Of a DNA stretch of 32,771 nucleotides, positions 14,598-23,592 are shown in pieces. The DNA lies in the NCBI GenBank assembly GCA_017502875.1, contig JAFVUF010000017.1:1-32771 (forward strand), given 5' to 3'. The notes below the pieces were generated by a model. It did not search any database and was not told where the DNA came from. It saw only the letters and a program-made list of their open reading frames with translations. The first letter of the stretch is position 1; each line of letters begins with the position of its first letter. This DNA is from Clostridia bacterium (GTDB taxonomy: Bacteria; Bacillota; Clostridia; Oscillospirales; CAG-272). Position numbers and translations under genes: made by a program.

Positions 14598-15077
14598 TTA
14601 CTGCGCATTCAGAGAAATGCATAAGCCGCTTAATGAGAGCTGCTCCGAATGGAATTCAAGCTCCTGACCTGCCGCGATTCTGAAGCTATCAATGGAATAA
14701 ACTCCGTTATCCTTCCAAGCGCTTGCCGAAACGGTGATTGTTAAGGTTACCTTATCGGTCATTATCATCGGACTGTCGGGCTGAGAGCTATCCTTTGCCA
14801 TAACGGGAGTATTTTCAATAGCTATTACGCTTCCGAGAAGCTGATTTGAGTTATTATCGTATATGAAATCGGCGGTTTGCAGATTTTGAGCCGCGTTTTT
14901 GTCCACCATTTCGCATTTAATCTTATACGTAATTTTGGTATCACCGCCGGAAATACGGTTGGGATTAGAACGTATAACCGAAACTATCGCGGCGGAAATT
15001 ATTGCTATTATCAGAATAATAAGCAGAAAATCTAAGAAATTTATCTTATGCTTACCGTTAGATACAGAACTTGGCAT
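14598..15077 (-). CDS. DUF4330-like membrane-anchored protein (copy 2)
   Basis: This 159-residue protein shares the plan of its downstream neighbour: a basic N-terminus, one membrane helix (INFLDFLLIILIIAIISAAI) and an extracytoplasmic domain ending in a region on start of a function-defining loop (FRIAAGQELEFHSEQLSLSG resembles FIAAGMTITVTTGTVQFEAL of copy 1). GAAAGGA precedes ATG 15077. It lies between the O-antigen-ligase-like gene and copy 1. The role is unknown; location suggests assistance to surface-glycan polymerisation or export. Confidence 0.78.
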   Translation of the reverse strand: MPSSVSNGKHKINFLDFLLIILIIAIISAAIVSVIRSNPNRISGGDTKITYKIKCEMVDKNAAQNLQTADFIYDNNSNQLLGSVIAIENTPVMAKDSSQPDSPMIMTDKVTLTITVSASAWKDNGVYSIDSFRIAAGQELEFHSEQLSLSGLCISLNAQ

Positions 15078-15116
15078 TTCTTTGGTCCTTTCAAATTTTT
15101 ATTGTACGAAAAAGCA

Positions 15117-17300
15117 TCAGCCATTGTAGTTTTCGTCGATTTCAGATAGGAATTCGGCGGTAGCGGGGCGGTCTCCGGTGCTTCTTCTCGCGCAGACTGT
15201 GAGTCCGCAGACGAGCCAGAACATCAGCATGGTTCTTGGGTTATACATAATGTTTTCGAAGAATCCGCTTATTGTCAGCGCAATGACCGCGCACATTCCC
15301 GCATAGCAAACAAGTCTGTTTTTTGATGATTTATCCGCTGAGTTTCTTCCGAATGAAAACGCGCCCTGAAGAATAAAGAATATTATAAGCGCGAAGAGCA
15401 GAAGCCCGATAAAGCCAAGAGAAATCGAAAGCTGGAATATCATACTGTGCGCGTGAGGCACCGATACCGTATTTCCTACGTAGTAAGAGGAATAAAGCGT
15501 TGGGAACGCGTCCGGCGAATTTCCTATTCCGGTAAGGAAATACCTTGTAAGCATATTTACCACCGCGCTCCAGATATCAAGACGGTACATTTCATCTTTT
15601 ATAAGAAGCATTATTCCGGAATAAACACCGCTATTGAACAGGGGCAGCAACGGAATAACGGCGCAAGCGAAAATAATAAATATAAAGGTCTTATTGGTCT
15701 TTAAGACCATATAGAGAATAAGCGCCAGAATCAGTCCAATCAGTACAGATATTGAAGCCTCTCTGAAAACATAAATTATAGACGCCACAATAAGCAGTAA
15801 AAGTCCGAATCTATTACTTTTGCTCTTTGTCGTAAAGAGATAGGAAAGCAGATAGAATATTCCTATAACAACGGTTATTCCGAGAATAGATGAAGAATTT
15901 AGGGCTGATGAATCAGCAGGGCCGTAATCGGTATTAGCGACGTAAGTGATATACCCGAGGTCAAAAATGTTTCCTATAAACGTTACGAAAATTGAATACG
16001 CCGCGTAAACACAAGCGCCGAGCACCACTGAATTTATCGCTCTGTCAAACCATACCTTGTCCCGAAGCATACAAACGCAAAGGAAATAAATAAGGATAAA
16101 CGCGGTTGAGGTCATCACGTTTAAGCTTTCTCCAAACGTAAAAATGTCGGAAAGGAAGGAAAGAATCAGAAACAGAGCAAAGAACAGGTCGGCAAACTCG
16201 AAATTTGGCGTACGCTTTCCCGTAAGAAGCTTGAAAACGTAAGAAACTGTAATAACGCAAACGATATACAAAAGTACGTTTGTGTACATGAACGGTATGA
16301 ACAGTATAAGCGAAATAAGTCCCGTTTCGGGATATTTAACCACGAGATAGGTATAAATAGCGGTAAAAATAACCGTGATTATGATATGAGCAGGGAAGAA
16401 GAGAGTTAACGCTCCAAGAGCTACGCCGGCAATTGAGCAGCCGCTTGCGGATACATCAATTATTTCATTGTCGCTAAACGACGGTCTTTTAATTCCCAAA
16501 AATCCGAACAGTAAGGTTGAAAGTATAAAGCTTTCCTTAATTCCCCTTGATAAGCTTCCGTTGAATAACATAAGAAACAGAGAGGCTAGCGCAACGATTA
16601 AGCAGGTTATAGGGGCGTAAATATCAATGTTGAATATACTGAAATTGGGTGTAACAAAGAAATAGAGCAGAAGAGAGGTTACCGCAAAAGAAAAGAGGGT
16701 TACGCCGTATATTCTCGTTTTAACCTTCATCAAGGCTGAGGAAAAAGCTCCGAGCATCGAGGGAATGAATGCTACAGTTGCGGTTTTGCGGAACTGCTTT
16801 TTAACTCTGCCGGTAAATTTTGTGGAGTTTTGATTAAAGAAAAAGCTATAAAGAAATGAATTTTTAAATTTTTGCGAGGTGTTTTGAAAGGAGGTGAAAA
16901 GAGTTGCCGTAAAGCTATTTCTGAATAGCTTTGCAAGTGCGCCGCCAACAAAAAGCAAAAATGTTAATATGACGCTGTTTTGATAATTAAACAAGGTCGA
17001 TTTTGGCTTTTGTTTTATAACCGCAACAGGAGTTTCTCCCACAGAATTAACCTTTTGCGGACGGACGTTATGCTCAGGCGCAATTTCAGCATCGGTCTGA
17101 GGCTCATCATCGTCATAAATCGGATTAGGGGAGGAGAAATCTGTTTTCGCAGAATACTTTTCTGCGTCATCATTTGCATTGCTTGAATCGTAATGCTCTT
17201 CATTGACAAATCCGTCGACAGTCGATGAATCTTTTTGCTCAGACGACTGAGCTTTACCAAAAAAAGAAAGCTGACCTTTGCTTTCGTTTCCCGTTGACAC
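15117..17300 (-). CDS. O-antigen ligase / Wzy-like polymerase with long N-terminal cytoplasmic region
   Basis: The 727-residue protein starts with about 105 hydrophilic, acidic residues, followed by about 12 or more membrane helices. The last third holds the Wzy_C/WaaL pattern: GIGNSPDAFPTLYSSYYVGN and PHAHSMIFQLSISLGFIGLL (histidines near residue 615), the large-loop signature of glycan polymerases and ligases. It probably joins or polymerises lipid-linked surface polysaccharide outside the membrane. The start is GTG at 17300 behind AAAGGAG. It is the first gene of an operon with two DUF4330 genes. The usual family length is near 400-450, so the extra N-terminal half, with its own hydrophobic helices, is unusual. 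Confidence 0.85.
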   Translation of the reverse strand: MSTGNESKGQLSFFGKAQSSEQKDSSTVDGFVNEEHYDSSNANDDAEKYSAKTDFSSPNPIYDDDEPQTDAEIAPEHNVRPQKVNSVGETPVAVIKQKPKSTLFNYQNSVILTFLLFVGGALAKLFRNSFTATLFTSFQNTSQKFKNSFLYSFFFNQNSTKFTGRVKKQFRKTATVAFIPSMLGAFSSALMKVKTRIYGVTLFSFAVTSLLLYFFVTPNFSIFNIDIYAPITCLIVALASLFLMLFNGSLSRGIKESFILSTLLFGFLGIKRPSFSDNEIIDVSASGCSIAGVALGALTLFFPAHIIITVIFTAIYTYLVVKYPETGLISLILFIPFMYTNVLLYIVCVITVSYVFKLLTGKRTPNFEFADLFFALFLILSFLSDIFTFGESLNVMTSTAFILIYFLCVCMLRDKVWFDRAINSVVLGACVYAAYSIFVTFIGNIFDLGYITYVANTDYGPADSSALNSSSILGITVVIGIFYLLSYLFTTKSKSNRFGLLLLIVASIIYVFREASISVLIGLILALILYMVLKTNKTFIFIIFACAVIPLLPLFNSGVYSGIMLLIKDEMYRLDIWSAVVNMLTRYFLTGIGNSPDAFPTLYSSYYVGNTVSVPHAHSMIFQLSISLGFIGLLLFALIIFFILQGAFSFGRNSADKSSKNRLVCYAGMCAVIALTISGFFENIMYNPRTMLMFWLVCGLTVCARRSTGDRPATAEFLSEIDENYNG

Positions 17301-17338
17301 AGTAACAAATCTCCTTTCCTAATTAAAAATTTTACTAT

Positions 17339-17367
17339 ATTTTATCACTTATTAGATTTATTGTCAA
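17339..17367 (-). promoter_or_regulatory. Promoter of the O-antigen ligase-like operon
   Basis: TTGACA (17362-17367), a 17-base spacer and TAAAAT (17339-17344) on the minus strand, about 40 bases before the GTG start. Confidence 0.85.
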
Positions 17368-17487
17368 GTAACTTTATGTAAAAAGAGCATTTATTCATTG
17401 CCGCGTAATTGCTCGCTGATGTAATTGAGGGTTACGGGTGAAACGGTATGATACGGTAACTTAATTTTAAATTTTTTGTTAAAAATA

Positions 17488-17516
17488 TTGAAAAGACATA
17501 TTATATATGATATAAT
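17488..17516 (+). promoter_or_regulatory. Promoter ahead of the small ORF and the CNNM-family gene
   Basis: TTGAAA (17488-17493), a 17-base spacer and TATAAT (17511-17516) on the plus strand. The next start codons are the 65-codon ORF at 17547 and the transporter gene at 17799. Confidence 0.75.
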
Positions 17517-17546
17517 TTTAGAAAAAAATAAGGAGTAATAATTTTT

Positions 17547-17744
17547 ATGGACGAACCTCCCCGAGATAATTTTAGTATTTGCCTTGCATCAATTATACTT
17601 GCCGCGCTTCTTGATTTAACAGAGGAAAACAAAGCGTCATCAGATTTTTGTAAGGTAAAAGGGAATCCGGTTTCCAAGCTTTTTAATCACATTATTTGCG
17701 TAATACGCCAAATTCATTCTCCGTTTACGCGGCTCGTATCATGA
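17547..17744 (+). CDS. Possible 65-residue protein in the leader of the CNNM-family gene
   Basis: The ORF has a good AAGGAG ribosome site and lies about 25 bases after a good promoter. This supports translation, but the amino-acid sequence matches nothing I know. There is a mildly hydrophobic segment (ICLASIILAALLDL) near the N-terminus and three cysteines. The gap to the next gene is 54 bases. It may be a real small protein, a leader peptide or a chance frame. Confidence 0.4.
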   Translation: MDEPPRDNFSICLASIILAALLDLTEENKASSDFCKVKGNPVSKLFNHIICVIRQIHSPFTRLVS

Positions 17745-17798
17745 GCTGACAGTTGTTTTTAACACATATTTAATTCATTTTTTGGAGATTGATTTTTT

Positions 17799-19085
17799 AT
17801 GAGTACGCAAATTACAATTATGTTAATAATGCTAGTATGCTCCGCGTATTTTTCCGCGACGGAGACGGCATTTTCATCACTTAATAAAACACGAATTAAG
17901 ACTTTGGCGGAAAAGGGCAACAAAAGGGCGGAGAGAGTTTTAAATCTTTCCGAAAAGTACGATAAGCTCCTTTCCACAATTCTTATAGGCAATAATATTG
18001 TAAACATTGTTCTTTCCTCAATATGTACGGTTTTCTGTATCGATCTTGCTGCAAAAGCATTTACTAACGTAAATCCCCAAAGCACCCAAAGCATCGGTAC
18101 AACCCTCGCTACCGTAATATCCACCGTCGCGGTTCTCATCTTTGGCGAGATAACTCCTAAGAGTCTGGCAAAGGAGTACCCTGAACGCTTCGCGATGGTT
18201 TCGGCTCCGCTTATAAGCTTTTTAATGGTTGTGCTTACGCCCCTCAGTCTTGTTTTTGGCGGAATAAAGCTTGTTCTTGGAAAGGTTGTAAAGTCTAAGG
18301 ACGACCACAAGATGACTCAGGATGAGCTGCTTACATTCGTTGACGAGGTAGAGCAGGAGGGTGGAATAGACAAGGAGGAAAGCGAGCTGCTTCGTTCCGC
18401 TATTGAGTTTACGGACAGAGAGGCTTCTGATATCCTTACTCCCAGAACGGTTTTGGAGGCTGTTGACGAGGACTCGACAAACGATGAGATAGCTAAGATA
18501 TTCTCCGAAACGGGCTATTCCCGTCTTCCGGTATATTCGGGAAGTATTGACAGTATAGTAGGTATAATACACCAAAAGGATTTCTTCGGGAAGATAAACG
18601 GTACCGATAATTCGGTAATGTCCATCGTGAATAAGCCGGTTTTCATACCGCTTTCAATGAAAATAAGCGATATTCTTAAACTGCTTCAAAAGAATAAATC
18701 TCACATAGCGGTTGTTGTTGACGAATATGGCGGAACTACCGGTATAGTTACTATGGAGGATATTCTTGAAGAGCTTGTAGGCGAGATTTGGGATGAGCAT
18801 GACGAGGTTGTTGAGGATTTCGTTAAGCTTAGCGAGGATACATACAGAATTCTCTGTTCTATGGACCTTGATAAGATGTTTAAATTCTTTGAGATTGAGG
18901 ACGAAACAGATTCAGCAACGGTAAGCGGTTGGGTTCTTGAAAAATTCGGTTGCTTCCCTCAGGTAGGAGAGAAGTTCGAATTCTCAAATATTGCAGTTGA
19001 GGTCTTGGTTGCTGACGATCAGAGAGTCAGTGAGATACAGGTTACCGTCAAGGCTCCCGAGGAGACCGAAAACGAAGAAGAGTAA
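17799..19085 (+). CDS. CNNM/CorC-HlyC family transporter (hemolysin family protein)
   Basis: The 428-residue protein has the standard three-part plan. A DUF21/CNNM membrane domain (residues 1-180) starts with ACSAYFSATETAFSSLNKTR-type sequence. A CBS pair follows at about 205-325 (ILTPRTVLEAVDEDSTNDEI and HIAVVVDEYGGTTGIVTMED), then a CorC_HlyC domain (about 345-420). Such proteins are linked to magnesium or other divalent-cation efflux and resistance; the name hemolysin is historic. TTGGAGA lies before the ATG. It is followed by a hairpin and a VanZ gene on the same strand. Confidence 0.93.
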   Translation: MSTQITIMLIMLVCSAYFSATETAFSSLNKTRIKTLAEKGNKRAERVLNLSEKYDKLLSTILIGNNIVNIVLSSICTVFCIDLAAKAFTNVNPQSTQSIGTTLATVISTVAVLIFGEITPKSLAKEYPERFAMVSAPLISFLMVVLTPLSLVFGGIKLVLGKVVKSKDDHKMTQDELLTFVDEVEQEGGIDKEESELLRSAIEFTDREASDILTPRTVLEAVDEDSTNDEIAKIFSETGYSRLPVYSGSIDSIVGIIHQKDFFGKINGTDNSVMSIVNKPVFIPLSMKISDILKLLQKNKSHIAVVVDEYGGTTGIVTMEDILEELVGEIWDEHDEVVEDFVKLSEDTYRILCSMDLDKMFKFFEIEDETDSATVSGWVLEKFGCFPQVGEKFEFSNIAVEVLVADDQRVSEIQVTVKAPEETENEEE

Positions 19086-19098
19086 CGGAAAATACTTC

Positions 19099-19122
19099 GG
19101 GCGACCTGAAAATAGGTCGCCC
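19099..19122 (+). terminator. Hairpin between the CNNM-family gene and the VanZ gene
   Basis: A 9-bp GC-rich perfect stem (19099-19107 with 19114-19122) and a 6-base loop, followed by TTGCTTAT, a weak T-tract. It could reduce but not abolish read-through to the VanZ gene, which starts 13 bases later. Confidence 0.65.
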
Positions 19123-19135
19123 TTGCTTATAGCTT

Positions 19136-19597
19136 ATGAAAAAAATGAAGCATAGATTGATATTTGCGATAATCGCGTGGGTATGCGTTATACTGTTATG
19201 CGCAATGATTTTTCTTTTCAGCGCTCAGACAGGAGACAGCTCATCAGAGCTTAGCGACGGAATAGTAAATGAATTAATAGACAAAGACGCTGAATATGAG
19301 ATTGTGTCTTTTTTAGTCAGGAAAACCGCGCACTTTCTTGAATACGCAGCGCTTTCATTCATTGTAACGATTGCCCTTTGCCTTTCATTCGGCGAATTTA
19401 AGCTATATAGAAAAGCGGTTTTTATGGCTTTTGCCTTTACAGTTGTATACGCGATAAGCGATGAAATACATCAGCTGTTTATTCCGGGCAGAGCAGGGAG
19501 AGCCATTGACGTTTTAATAGACTCGCTCGGAGCCACATTCGGTATACTAATTTGTATAGTTTTTGTAAGAATAATAACGAAAAGCAAGCCGAAATAA
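19136..19597 (+). CDS. VanZ family membrane protein
   Basis: The 153-residue protein shows the VanZ pattern: an N-terminal helix, FLFSAQTGDSSSELS, then RKTAHFLEYAALSF, SDEIHQLFIPGRAGRAIDVLIDS and a final helix. VanZ raises teicoplanin resistance in enterococci, but most genomic homologues have no known role. There are four membrane segments. No ribosome site is visible before ATG 19136 or the ATG three codons on, and the gene starts 13 bases after a hairpin, so it may be poorly or unusually translated. Its stop codon is inside the loop of its own terminator. Confidence 0.9.
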   Translation: MKKMKHRLIFAIIAWVCVILLCAMIFLFSAQTGDSSSELSDGIVNELIDKDAEYEIVSFLVRKTAHFLEYAALSFIVTIALCLSFGEFKLYRKAVFMAFAFTVVYAISDEIHQLFIPGRAGRAIDVLIDSLGATFGILICIVFVRIITKSKPK

Positions 19598-19609
19598 TCG
19601 GCTTGCTTT
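19581..19609 (+). terminator. Terminator overlapping the VanZ stop codon
   Basis: A 12-bp perfect stem (19581-19592 with 19598-19609) and a 5-base loop. The TAA stop (19595-19597) lies in the loop. The T-run is part of the stem. Confidence 0.8.
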
Positions 19610-19621
19610 GAGGGATTAGGT

Positions 19622-19846
19622 TTAACTTTTGAGTTTTTTAGCGACAGCGAGTGAAACACACATTACCGTCATTACCGCAGCAGCCGCAAGTATCTGAACG
19701 CCGTTGACAGTAAAATCACCCTTCATGGTAAATATAAGAGGCGAGCTCTCGCATTTAGGGCAAGAGAGCTTCATTTCACTGTCGTAACGCTTGGATATTT
19801 GAGTGCCTTTCAAGCAGCTTATCGCATCATTAAGCATATTTTTCAT
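19622..19846 (-). CDS. Small hypothetical protein with CPKC motif and C-terminal membrane helix
   Basis: The 74-residue product has a good ribosome site (GAAAGGAAAA) before ATG 19846. A CPKC pair at mid-length could bind metal or form a disulfide, and one membrane helix lies near the C-terminus (VQILAAAAVMTVMCVSLAVA) followed by Lys residues. This orientation suggests a tail-anchored protein facing the cytoplasm. A possible promoter is TTGTAA-17-TACAAT upstream on the minus strand. I do not recognise the family. Confidence 0.6.
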   Translation of the reverse strand: MKNMLNDAISCLKGTQISKRYDSEMKLSCPKCESSPLIFTMKGDFTVNGVQILAAAAVMTVMCVSLAVAKKLKS

Positions 19847-19957
19847 ATCAGATTTTTCCTTTCGATAGTGTGGGAATGAATCCTCACGTATATATTGTAA
19901 CTCAAATTATCGAAATTTACAAGTGTTTTTTTAAAAATGAAGGTGTGGTGAAGAAAA

Positions 19958-22108
19958 TTGTTAATAACCAAGGCAAGTCCCGTAACAGCTCTTAGCGGCT
20001 GCGGGAAAAAACGCGCCGAGCTTCTTTCAACGCTCGGTATTGAAACGGTTGGCGATCTTCTTCGCCATTTTCCTCGTGGATATCAGGACAGAGGGAACGT
20101 ACGTAGTATTGATGAGTCTGAGGTTGGGAATACGGGCGCCTTTGTTTTAACTGTTTCTTCGGCTCCTACAACGGTTCGCATTTCAGGAGGACGAACACTT
20201 ACTAAATGCAAGGCGTTTGACGGTGATAAAAGCTGTACGCTAGTATTTTTTAACAGAAATTATTTAAATGATATACTGTATACAGGCTGCACGTATCGCT
20301 TTTGGGGAAAGCTTACTAAAACAAAAAAGGGATATGAGCTTTCGCCGTCCGTTATTGAAGAAATAAGAGAGGAAAAAGCGCTAAGCGACCTTGTTCCGTT
20401 ATATCCGTTAACTAAGGGACTGACTCAGAATTTTATGAAAGCTATAATTCTGACAGCGCTTAATAGCTGCTTGCTTCGTGAAGAGGACGATTGCTTACCT
20501 TTAAGGATAAGAGAACGGCTTTCGGTATGCGGTGAAGGTGAGGCTTACGCCTGTATACACAATCCGAAAAACGAGGCGATGATAAAAAAAGGCAGAGACC
20601 GCTTTATCGCCGAGGAGCTATTCCTGTTCGCTTGTTCTGTCAACCTCGCAAAGCAAGGAAGAACCTACGCTAAGGGAAAGCAGTTTGAATATGATAAATG
20701 CAAGCTATACGATTTTACGGACAAGCTTCCGTTTACGCTGACTAAAGCTCAGTCAAAGGTCATTTCGGAAATCAGGCGAGATATGGTAAGTGAATATCCG
20801 ATGGCAAGGCTTGTATCGGGAGACGTCGGAAGCGGTAAAACCGTTTGCGCTATGGCGGCTGCTTATATGGCTATAAAAAACGGTTATCAGTGCGCTATGA
20901 TGGCTCCTACCGAAATACTCGCTATGCAGCATTACAGAGATTTTTCCGAGCTTTTTAGTAAGCTTGGTATTGAGTGCGGATTTCTTACAGGCTCTGTTAC
21001 TGCGGCTAATAAACGGAAAACAGTTGAAAAACTCAAAAGCGGAGAGCTGAAGCTGGTAGTCGGAACTCACGCGCTGATTTCACAAAACGTCGAATTTGAC
21101 AATCTCGGTCTTGTTATTACGGACGAGCAGCATCGCTTCGGAGTTGCTCAGAGGACGTCGCTTCAAAATAAAACGGCATATCCGCACGTTCTTGTTATGA
21201 GCGCTACGCCGATACCGAGAACGCTTGCCTTGATTTTACTCGGCGACCTTGATATCTCGGTCATCGACGAGCTTCCGCCGGGACGTCAAACTGTCGATAC
21301 CTACGTTGTAGGAGAGGCGTACAGAGCGAGGTTAAACGCATTTATCGGTAAGCAGGTAAACGCCGGAAGGCAGGTATATATAGTATGCCCAAGCATTGAG
21401 GCTAAGGAGGAAACAGATGAGGAAATATCGGAGGAGGATATTCTTACGTTTGACCTTGACGTGAAAAAGGAGAATATGCCAAAGCTTAAAAGCGCTGTCG
21501 AGTATGAGCAAAACCTTAGAAATAACGTTTTTCCGAGCTTTAACACCGCGTTTGTTCACGGTAAGATGAGCGGCAAGGAAAAGGACTCGGTAATGAAGCG
21601 GTTTAACGATGGAGAAATTGATATTCTCGTGTCAACGACGGTCATAGAGGTTGGCGTTAACGTTCCGAACGCAACGCTTATGATAATAGAGAACGCGGAG
21701 CGTTTCGGGCTTTCACAGCTTCATCAGCTAAGAGGCCGTGTCGGGCGTGGCGCAGAAAAGTCGTACTGCATTCTCGTATCAGATTCAAGCGGTGAAAACG
21801 CAAGGAAACGGCTTGAAATTATGAAAACCGTCTCAAACGGCTATAAGATAGCCGAGCAGGACCTTGAAATAAGAGGTCCCGGAGACTTTATTTCTCCGAT
21901 TTCAGGTCCGTCAGGCTCGGCAAAGCAGCACGGAGCATTTGGATTTAAGCTTGCCGGCTTCTGCTCGGATTCACTGATGCTTGAAAAGGTGTTTAAAATC
22001 GCGCAGGAAACCGTTATCAATGACCCTGAGCTTAAACGGCAGGAAAACGTAAGCATTGCCGCAGCCCTGTCCGCCGGTATTGGACTTGGAATAAGCGGAG
22101 TTAATTGA
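19958..22108 (+). CDS. recG: ATP-dependent DNA helicase RecG
   Basis: RecG remodels stalled replication forks and branched recombination intermediates. The N-terminal wedge/OB region spans about residues 1-250 and starts with the usual ALSGCGKKRAELLSTLGIET helix-hairpin-helix. The superfamily 2 helicase core follows, with Walker A SGDVGSGKT (about 287-295), TDEQHRFG (about 388-395), SATPIPRT and QLRGRVGRG. At 716 residues it is about 30 longer than average because of an acidic insert after IVCPSIEAKEE in the second helicase domain. The start is a TTG at 19958 with AAGGTGTGG ahead. No better ATG is in frame. No terminator separates it from the DUF5058 gene, 42 bases on. Confidence 0.97.
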   Translation: MLITKASPVTALSGCGKKRAELLSTLGIETVGDLLRHFPRGYQDRGNVRSIDESEVGNTGAFVLTVSSAPTTVRISGGRTLTKCKAFDGDKSCTLVFFNRNYLNDILYTGCTYRFWGKLTKTKKGYELSPSVIEEIREEKALSDLVPLYPLTKGLTQNFMKAIILTALNSCLLREEDDCLPLRIRERLSVCGEGEAYACIHNPKNEAMIKKGRDRFIAEELFLFACSVNLAKQGRTYAKGKQFEYDKCKLYDFTDKLPFTLTKAQSKVISEIRRDMVSEYPMARLVSGDVGSGKTVCAMAAAYMAIKNGYQCAMMAPTEILAMQHYRDFSELFSKLGIECGFLTGSVTAANKRKTVEKLKSGELKLVVGTHALISQNVEFDNLGLVITDEQHRFGVAQRTSLQNKTAYPHVLVMSATPIPRTLALILLGDLDISVIDELPPGRQTVDTYVVGEAYRARLNAFIGKQVNAGRQVYIVCPSIEAKEETDEEISEEDILTFDLDVKKENMPKLKSAVEYEQNLRNNVFPSFNTAFVHGKMSGKEKDSVMKRFNDGEIDILVSTTVIEVGVNVPNATLMIIENAERFGLSQLHQLRGRVGRGAEKSYCILVSDSSGENARKRLEIMKTVSNGYKIAEQDLEIRGPGDFISPISGPSGSAKQHGAFGFKLAGFCSDSLMLEKVFKIAQETVINDPELKRQENVSIAAALSAGIGLGISGVN

Positions 22109-22150
22109 TTTAAAATAGATAAGCAGATTAAAAGAAAGGAATTAAAAACA

Positions 22151-22909
22151 ATGAACTTTTCCGCAAATAACCCGATAATATTCATTATTGTCGCTGCAAT
22201 TATTGGCGTTGTTGTTGCGCAGTCGGTTTTCTTTCTCGTTAAAGCATACAAGAGAGGTCTTGAGCTTGGAATGGAAAAGAAAGTGCTGACTGACACTATT
22301 CGACGCTCTGCGTTATTCACAATCGCGCCTGCTGTCGCTATATTTATGGGACTTGTTTCGCTTATAAATATGCTTGGCGTTGCGCTTCCTTGGCTGCGTC
22401 TTTCCGTTATCGGCGCGGTTACATACGAGCTTCCCGCCGCGGAATCAGCCGCCGCGTCAATGGGAATTGACGGAATTACCGCCGCAAGCATTGGAGCGAA
22501 GGAGTTTGTTACGATTGCCTTCGTTATGACCTTCGGTATTTCCGTAAGTCTTATACTTGCTCCGATACTTTGTAAAAAAATAACGGGCGGAATGCTCAAG
22601 GTCAAGGATAAGGATAAAAAGTGGATGGGCATTCTTATGACCTCGATGTTCGTTGGTATGCTCTCCGCTTTTCTCGGCTATATCGTATGCAACCTCGGCT
22701 TTGTCGATGGGGATAACGGTATTGAATTCCATTATCAGCTTGAATATTGGATACCTGTATTCGTTATGGCGATTTCCGCCGGTATAATGGGTATATGCGG
22801 CATACTTTTAAAGAAGCTTAAATGGAAATGGTTAAACGACTACGCGCTTCCCATATCGATGATAGGAAGCATGGCGCTTGCGATACCGTTAACGCTTATC
22901 ATAGCTTAA
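22151..22909 (+). CDS. DUF5058 family membrane protein
   Basis: The 252-residue protein has about six or seven membrane helices (the first at about 8-30) and the typical DUF5058 stretches VLTDTIRRSALFTIAPAVAI and GAVTYELPAAESAA. The function of the family is not known. GAAAGGAAT lies before the ATG. It forms a tight cluster with the next two genes (gaps of 18 and 11 bases), so the three are very likely made together. The two integral membrane proteins followed by an M20 peptidase suggest a transporter with an associated hydrolase. The second half has charged cytoplasmic loops (LKVKDKDKKWMG). Confidence 0.85.
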   Translation: MNFSANNPIIFIIVAAIIGVVVAQSVFFLVKAYKRGLELGMEKKVLTDTIRRSALFTIAPAVAIFMGLVSLINMLGVALPWLRLSVIGAVTYELPAAESAAASMGIDGITAASIGAKEFVTIAFVMTFGISVSLILAPILCKKITGGMLKVKDKDKKWMGILMTSMFVGMLSAFLGYIVCNLGFVDGDNGIEFHYQLEYWIPVFVMAISAGIMGICGILLKKLKWKWLNDYALPISMIGSMALAIPLTLIIA

Positions 22910-22927
22910 TGAAAGGAGAGAACTAAG

Positions 22928-23581
22928 ATGGACTATATCAATAAAATGCACCGATACGGACGTATCTGGGCAATTATTACCTGTACCTGTATTATTGCGT
23001 TCCCCTTTGCATTGGCTTTGATTTTTAATGCATGGCCGGATTTCACAGTGTTTCTTAATGCTCTTTACCCAATCGCCATGACCTTTTGGACTGTCGGAGT
23101 AATCGAGGTAATAACCTATACCCCTATGCTTGGAGTAGGAGGAACTTACCTCGGATTTGTAACGGGAAATCTTTCATCTCTTAAAGTGCCCTGCGCTCTT
23201 GACAGCATGGAAAAGGCGGGTGTAAAGGCAGACAGCGACGAGGGCGAGGTTATTTCCACAATCTCTATCGCCACGTCATCGATTGTAACAATCATAATTA
23301 TAGGTGTCGGCGTTGCTTTCATTTCTCTTATATACGGATTTTTACAGAGCGACATTTTAAAGCCCGCGTTTGATAACGTTCTTCCCGCGCTCTTTGGCGG
23401 TCTTGGCGTTGTCTACATATCTCGTTACTTCAAGATAGCTATTCTGCCCATCTGCCTTATGCTTGTTTTGTTTGTTTTCGTTCCTTTCTTGGATTCGGGA
23501 ATGGTCGGAATAATGATTCCTGTCAGCATGATAGTAACGCTTATTTACGCAAGAGTTCTTTATAAGAAGAATAAGATTTGA
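22928..23581 (+). CDS. Membrane protein of unknown family, partner of DUF5058
   Basis: The 217-residue protein has about six membrane helices (about 13-35, 40-63, 113-138, 150-166, 170-190 and 194-212). A conserved-looking loop between helices 2 and 3 reads YTPMLGVGGTYLGFVTGNLS and contains a Gly-rich segment as in substrate-binding re-entrant loops; this last point is inference. A GAAAGGAGAG ribosome site and an 18-base gap tie it to DUF5058. A second subunit of a two-component secondary transporter is the simplest reading. I know no named family for it. Confidence 0.8.
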   Translation: MDYINKMHRYGRIWAIITCTCIIAFPFALALIFNAWPDFTVFLNALYPIAMTFWTVGVIEVITYTPMLGVGGTYLGFVTGNLSSLKVPCALDSMEKAGVKADSDEGEVISTISIATSSIVTIIIIGVGVAFISLIYGFLQSDILKPAFDNVLPALFGGLGVVYISRYFKIAILPICLMLVLFVFVPFLDSGMVGIMIPVSMIVTLIYARVLYKKNKI

Positions 23582-23592
23582 GGTAGATAACA

